In this document: positions 58,278-64,000 of the stretch, one piece after another
Numbering within the stretch: the first letter of the stretch is position 1
Layout of the letters: the number at the start of each line of letters is the position of its first letter
Source: Stratiolaelaps scimitus
Lineage: Eukaryota > Arthropoda > Arachnida > Mesostigmata > Laelapidae
Direction of reading: 5' to 3'
Assembly (NCBI GenBank): GCA_019614645.1
Contig: JABWDB010000019.1
Span: 418,501 to 482,500 of the forward strand
DNA length: 64,000 bases
The notes under the pieces: model-generated
Seen by the model: only the letters and a program-made list of their open reading frames with translations
Database searches by the model: none
What the model was told of the DNA's origin: nothing
Program-made: the position numbers and the translations under genes

Positions 58278-59778
58278 ACTATAACATCTATTGATATAGT
58301 GACTGATAGTGCTTTCGGCAAGGGGGAGAGAAGGCCACTTCGTCGTGCTGGGTCACTTGGTTAAATACAACGCAACACTATTGTGCTATACTACAGCGTA
58401 GATAGTTATCGTCATGTATCGCTTATGATCTAATGTCCGCTTACTTATTTCTATTCTTAAATTTCTCTTCCCACTTCGATCTATACAATTGTCTGCCTTG
58501 TCATTGCTAATGCACAATATCGTATTCATGCCAGCCGAACGATTGATGCACTACACAGCCGGAGTGGGCGTCTAGCGCCGACTGAACTTCCCTGTCCTGA
58601 ACTTCGCCACGCAGCTGAAGATCGACGTGGACAATAATCGAATGATGACTTACACCTTGGTCAGTTCGCAATCTGAGTATTGGCCATCGAGAACAACGCT
58701 GGCACTGCAACGTTCACTTAACATACGTACGATCTACAAAGCTCTCCATATTACCTAGCTACCCTTCTCCTCATTGTGACAACGTTTAGCGCGTACACAT
58801 CGCATAGAAAGAACAGGTAACGGATAGTGTCTCACAGCTTGATCGACTTGCTTGTAGATATGCTGTGATATGTCGCCGTATCAGAGGTAATTATCTTGCC
58901 GGTAATACCCTGATGATCGACTGCTCGCTTCTGGCTTGCACTGACCATCGCTAATATGATATCTATGACGTCCTTTGTGCTACTGCTGCTACTGTTTCTG
59001 TCATTGGAACATGAAATCACATTAGTCGTCATAATAGCTTTGGCCACCGTCGCCAAACGCTGCCAGACGCCTGAGTATACTCGACGCGGCTCACTAGCGC
59101 GACATCGTCGAGATGGCTCTTGGAGTCATTCGTATGTTTTTCTGACCGCTGTTTCATGTAAATGGGTACATTTCATTCTGTGTGCCTATCTGGTTGTACC
59201 TCTCTTGATTAGCTTGATACTAACATCGTTGACAATGGCAACGATAGCAACAGCATCAATGTGACGCGAGGCGGCTACCGGATGCCATTTTTCAATGGGT
59301 CGCGTTCACGTCATTAACGCGCTGCTGTTTAGCATCAGCCAGTGCATCAACTATTACTATTGAAGCAATGCTATTAACATCAGCATATATAAGTGCATCG
59401 ATAGTTATAACGGCCAGTCGTTCTATTGTAGCACGGGCGCCCTGTGTGATAACGCGAGAAACATCTTGGTGAGACTATTCTGATTTTTTCAGCCATGTAT
59501 GCCTATTGTCATTGCACACTTCGAGCGTGTTGATGACGAAGCGATTCATTAGTAAGCGATTCCTGTTTAATTTAATTAGATAGCTATATTAAACGACGCT
59601 GCTGATTGAAGCCATGTGCTCATTTGCAGCGTGCGCGGAGCTAGGGTGCATTAGCCGTATGCGGCGTGGGGTAAGGCGTCCCCGATGATTTTATGTCTTC
59701 TATTAGACGACGGGGTCTGATATTCGAACAACGAATCGATTCCTCTTTTGCATTCGGTCCGCCCCGTAATTGCTTCAG

Positions 59779-60072
59779 CTAGAGACATGATCTGTCGCGA
59801 ACATCGTGGACGAAATCATCGCGAGGAGAGGATATCGTGTTTCCAAAGCTTGATGCGTTGGGTCTATTTTTGGATATTGACATCTGGCTAGCGGACGATG
59901 ATTTGATTTCTACATTGGAACACAGCAATAGCGTAACGCGTTTAGTGGTAGCACGATCGCTTATCAATATGATCGATCGACCACATTCGAGTTCGCGTCT
60001 CTTCGAAAAAAAAAGCTGAAAACCTGTTGAATGTTCACGTGATGGCCGTTCCGGTTTGCCAGAACCAGCCAT
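59779..60072 (-). CDS. hypothetical ORF (97 aa)
   Basis: ATG start, no repeat codons. Ser/Arg-rich and polar with one hydrophobic patch (RVTLLLCSNVE). No signal peptide, Cys pattern or splice support. Listed because it is the only clean ATG-initiated frame of this length in the last 6 kb. Confidence 0.12.
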   Translation of the reverse strand: MAGSGKPERPSREHSTGFQLFFSKRRELECGRSIILISDRATTKRVTLLLCSNVEIKSSSASQMSISKNRPNASSFGNTISSPRDDFVHDVRDRSCL

Positions 60073-60449
60073 TACCCAATACGGGCGTCACATCCAGTGT
60101 GAGGCCAACCAGTGACAAACAAAGCGTCGATAAGTGTATGGTAAACGCTCATAACTAAATGATATTCTTCTATACTTTTTCTCCTGAAGAGATATGTCAC
60201 ACACGCACACACTCACATCAATATTTACATAATCTCTTACTAACCGGAACAGAGCATGTTGCTTCTGAACATCGTAGCGAATCCCGGCAACCTGACATAC
60301 AGACACAAGCGTTCCTCATGCTAATGTGCCATCAGAGTGGTATTATATTATTTAATACAATGGTACGTTTTATTTTTTTACTTCTATGTGGTTGGTCTAA
60401 CGTTAATTTGTCACGCGATGCTCAATCCATCTGTCTTGTCAATTGGCCT

Positions 60450-60464
60450 TATATATATATAGAA

Positions 60465-60506
<42 letters not shown>
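60450..60506. repeat. compound TA-GT microsatellite
   Basis: Two TA runs separated by GAAATAA, ending in GT units. Confidence 0.93.
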
Positions 60507-61319
60507 TGATATAGCGAATCAAACAAAACGCCACTGTACCGTGTACAATTGAGTATCATCACCAGGATGCACTTATTATTTGGAGTGCCCAATTTACTTG
60601 TACATCTCTCCGTGTTCATTACGTCTAGCAGGTGGTTGTTGGTATAATACCACCACCGGCATCATCTCTAGTGCCGCCGCGATCGTTTGCTCGCATTGCT
60701 ACTCATTACGATATTCAATGGTCTTTACATTACAATATGAATACATTATATCCTTACGACCACAATATGATCTTTAGCCATCATCGCAAATATTGTGGCA
60801 GCGAGTGATCTGCTCAGGGCGACCGCTCACTCGTCCTCATTTTTATTTTTATGAGAATCGCAGTATTCAACACCGGCCGCTGACAATGACGACGTCGAAC
60901 GAGGATGGCGGGTGCAGACGTCGCGAGGGAGTTCAACATCTATATATATATATATATATCCCGGTATATCGGTTATATATCATTCGAATACGGTATTCGA
61001 ATTAAGACGAGTGACGATCATCGTCCGACGGGGGCAGTCAGAACAAACCGCTGCATTGCTCATTTGTCGGCAGTGGTCGCTGTCCACGACAATAACAACG
61101 GTTTATTACGGCGACGGCTGTTCACTATTCGCCGTTGTCCAGTTCATCGAGCAAAGAAAAACAAAAAGGCCAAGACCCTCGTGACTCGTTAACAAACAAT
61201 ATGTATGTATTCTATATATAAATATATATGCATTTGTTTGTCACTTCGTATCTGATGTTTGGTTTGTATTGTCGAAAGGGAGAGATAAAGATGGAGAATA
61301 AGATGCACCGGATGTTGAA

Positions 61320-61322
<3 letters not shown>

Positions 61323-61364
<42 letters not shown>

Positions 61365-61372
61365 ATGTGTGC
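61323..61372. repeat. compound TA-GT microsatellite
   Basis: TA run to 61350, then GT units with one A interruption. Confidence 0.95.
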
Positions 61373-63691
61373 ATTGCTGTGCGCCTACACCATAAGTCAC
61401 AAGTCAGCTGGCCACAAGTCTTCTATTATATCAGAACGCTTTTGTCTTTTTTGTCGAGCGATTTGAATATGGCAAAATGAACGAAGTCACCGAATCAGCA
61501 ACTAGCCGCTCGCTCGCTCGACGCCACCAATATTAGAAGCAACATGGCAACAATACGCTCACAGGCCGGCCCGTTCGTTGCGGCAGGGATCCAGAACGGG
61601 GTTGATGTCGATGATTCAGGGCATCAATGCGCAATGTACATATGTATGCTTTCTACCTGATCAATGGATGAATGCGCGGACGAGCCCAGACAATATGAAC
61701 ACAGCAACAACAACAATAATATATGTTGACTGTAATTGTCCGTTTGTGTCGACCACAGGTCCATAGGATCATGTGCTGATTTCACCGCTAATCGGCAGAC
61801 GAAATTCATGAACTGCTGTCGGTGCTGTGTGATATGTATGCGGTGAATTAAGTTGATCTAATGAATAATATGCTTGTCTTGTGCATAGACCAGTGTGCAT
61901 CAGATAACATTTAGATATATATATATATATGCGGTGAGGCTTGCTGTGTTCATTGTCAACGCGATATCTGGCCGCGTAGTAGACAATGCTGCTTGCTTGT
62001 CACAAATGCTATCTAATTACTAATTACGACTCGTGTTGCTCCCCTAACAACGCTTTTCACTAATAACAATAAACTGGTTATAATAATAATAATAATTATT
62101 ATTATCTGCACTATGCAATTGTACTGCTGATCTCAGCTAGTGACACGACAGTTAGGAAAGCATTATAGCGCAAGTTGACAAGTTGGGCATTGCCGAGAGA
62201 GCGATAGTCCAAGAATAAATGAAGAGAAACCCGTCAAAGATTGAAGCAAAAATGGGTGAATTTATCCACTTTAACGTGGTACAATGCTAGCCTCAAGTAC
62301 AACGTCTATTCTAGTAGTTTTAATTAGAATGCACTGTCCACGCAATAGTTCAACGATACTCGATCGGTTGACTACGAAAAAAACGTCTGACAGTACATAA
62401 GTCTCCTATGCACTCTAACACAGATCGATTGTCTTCTAGTGCAATTAACAGAAAATCGAACAAATTACACAAATCGATGCACATACACACACACACACAC
62501 ACGCACATAAACACGAATACGCGGTTACGTATAACCAGCGAATTCATGCATCGCACGCTCTCAGAATCACCTGCAGTATATTCGAGAGGCGACAACAAGC
62601 TTGTATTGTGCATCCCGGGTATCGCTTCAAGTCCGCACAATATCAACTACTATCAGACTGATCAGATGCGTGAGCAATCACCATTAGTGCTACCCAAAAG
62701 TCCATTAATAATCCGATAACAGTGTGCGATTTTGCGCAATTTAACTATATTGCGCCATGGTTGGCATGATACAGTGTTCTTCTTCTTCCCAGTGAGTAGA
62801 AGCACCTGCCAATCAGCTGGTTGAACGATTCAACGCCTTGATCAGACGGTCACACAAAACCTGATATAGAGTTATGATTGGTGGAGCCGATGCAGCCCAT
62901 CGGTAACGACAAAAAAAAAACCATGCAAAATAATAATAACAATCCCAGTATTTGGCTGAGTACACGCGGTTCGGCCGGCCGCTTCCACTCGAAATTACAC
63001 GAGGGTAATTTCCGCAGTGAGAGTCGCTTAACGATAATAACTCCCTTCGTAACAATAGGGTCCCTCGAGGCGCTACGGCCGTCTTTGGCGTGACGGGCAG
63101 ATATCGATCACCTGGCGATAATTATCTTGTGCCTGCACTGTATCCGTTCGCAATTTGCTGTCAGTGTATTAGGTGTCATTACTGCGCCAGAAGAAATAAA
63201 ACACGTCTCAAACTATCTCCAAAAAAAAATACACTCGAAAACAATGACAATCAAAATTAGAATAATGCCTATGTGTACCACGTAGGCATAAACGAATGTG
63301 TGTCTATGCCCCGAGCTTAATCGGAGACAACGCGCGGATTCTCGTTGCGTCACGCTTGTTCGTTGTCGCCAAAAACAGCGATGTCGAAATGGGACGGCTG
63401 ATAGTCCATTCGTCTTTGTTCGCCTATTTTGAAGGCCACGAGGTTGAGTATGTACGTGCTGCAAAATACTGTACCTCCACATTCACTGATATTCGCTATG
63501 CATAGTATTATTGTAGCCATTAGAACATGCTTCCCTCTGGACGACCGCCTTACCTGAACGAGGTTGATGTAGGTGTCCATTACTGACAGGCGATATCATC
63601 GGAGTGGCGAATTTCTGCGCGTACATTTGTTGCTTGAACAGCAACAATCGTGGTAAGATAATAGCAATAATTACGCCGGAGGATACAGATA

Positions 63692-63725
<34 letters not shown>

Positions 63726-63907
63726 TGTGTAGGGTGTTCCTGGCTGTCTCGCTTGCCGCAATGGGGGTTTTGGCTGGTCGGTTACTAGGAGCCTGCCGGG
63801 TGCATAGATATACCATTGAGTAGATAGGTGTCACATACGCCGTATACGGTACGAAGAAATCTGTATTAAATATAAATAGTGTCCGTAGGCGCGGTGCCGC
63901 AACATGT

Positions 63908-63911
<4 letters not shown>

Positions 63912-63941
<30 letters not shown>
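63912..63941. repeat. (TA)n microsatellite
   Basis: 30 bp, the last of the tracts before the window end. Confidence 0.95.
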
Positions 63942-63943
<2 letters not shown>

Positions 63944-64000
63944 CCGCTGCCGTTATCGCTGGCGTCGACGACCGACAATGAAGTCCTGTGCGCGTACTAA

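Larger units (their letters stand above)
56158..59778. other. GC-rich then AT-rich non-coding stretch
   Basis: CAG tracts at 56177-56201 and 56445-56463 with open frames in several phases (56114-56470, 56322-56507), then an AAT...ATT inverted tract (56680-56805), GT run (57044-57076) and TA tracts (57209-57229, 58243-58277). From 57.3 kb on there is little but unique AT-rich DNA. A minus frame at 57237-57487 lacks an ATG. Confidence 0.4.
60073..64000. other. AT-rich 3' end of the window
   Basis: TA tracts at 60450-60506 (running into GT), 60940-60959, 61323-61372 (running into GT), 61914-61930, 63694-63722 and 63912-63941, an AAT/ATT tract at 62078-62105, an AC tract at 62484-62502 and an A run near 62911. 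No supported gene; a frame or partial gene could continue beyond 64000. Confidence 0.45.

Noticed and set aside
1..64000. CRISPR arrays, bacterial operons, integrated bacteriophage or viral genes
   Set aside because: No regularly spaced repeats, no coding density and no recognisable viral or prokaryotic protein motif in any frame.

Overview
This is nuclear DNA from a multicellular eukaryote, most likely an arthropod. A chelicerate such as a mite would fit, but that is a guess. No long bacterial-type reading frames, operons or ribosome-binding sites are present. Short open frames are bounded here and there by GT/AG splice-like sites. AT dinucleotide microsatellites appear every 1-3 kb, CAG/CTG, CAA/TTG and GGC/GCC triplet tracts are frequent, and some open frames are followed by an AATAAA. 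No rRNA, tRNA, snRNA, CRISPR array, recognisable complete transposon or housekeeping protein was found.

No protein family can be named with confidence. At this base composition, six frames of 64 kb should contain many stop-free runs of 100-150 codons by chance, so length alone proves nothing. Every coding entry is therefore a candidate, ranked by real ATG starts, freedom from repeat codons, splice sites, splice-phase agreement and protein-like composition. Treat the window as mostly intergenic or intronic, with perhaps a handful of real exons.

Layout: 1-5.2 kb has microsatellites, a 19-bp tandem repeat and a candidate secreted-protein ORF at 3.4 kb. 5.2-18 kb is repeat-rich, with a perfect 17-bp hairpin at 8.2 kb, a splice-bounded exon at 8.7 kb and an 80-bp TA tract at 12.3 kb. 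18-25.2 kb has a minus-strand exon at 18.2-18.4 kb, dense GGC/GCC tracts at 19.4-20.1 kb, a possible terminal exon at 22.3 kb and the longest open frame (230 codons) at 24.5 kb. 29-34 kb is the densest block of non-repeat ORFs: a phase-consistent two-exon model at 29.4-29.9 kb, signal-peptide-like ORFs at 30.6 and 33.4-33.7 kb, and small frames near 31.2-31.8 kb. 34.7-36 kb is GC-rich and open on both strands, with a sharply bounded minus-strand microexon. 36.6-36.8 kb carries the only family resemblance I can argue, a possible arthropod gustatory-receptor C-terminus followed by AATAAA. 38-52 kb is mainly repeats with isolated exon candidates. 52.9-56.5 kb holds the best multi-exon candidate and a GC-rich glutamine-coding region. 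56.5-64 kb is AT-rich and nearly empty.

No pathway or gene cluster can be reconstructed. The firmest direct observations are structural: four inverted repeats too long to be chance, a dispersed 40-44 bp repeat at 14.09 and 29.43 kb, and the microsatellite load.
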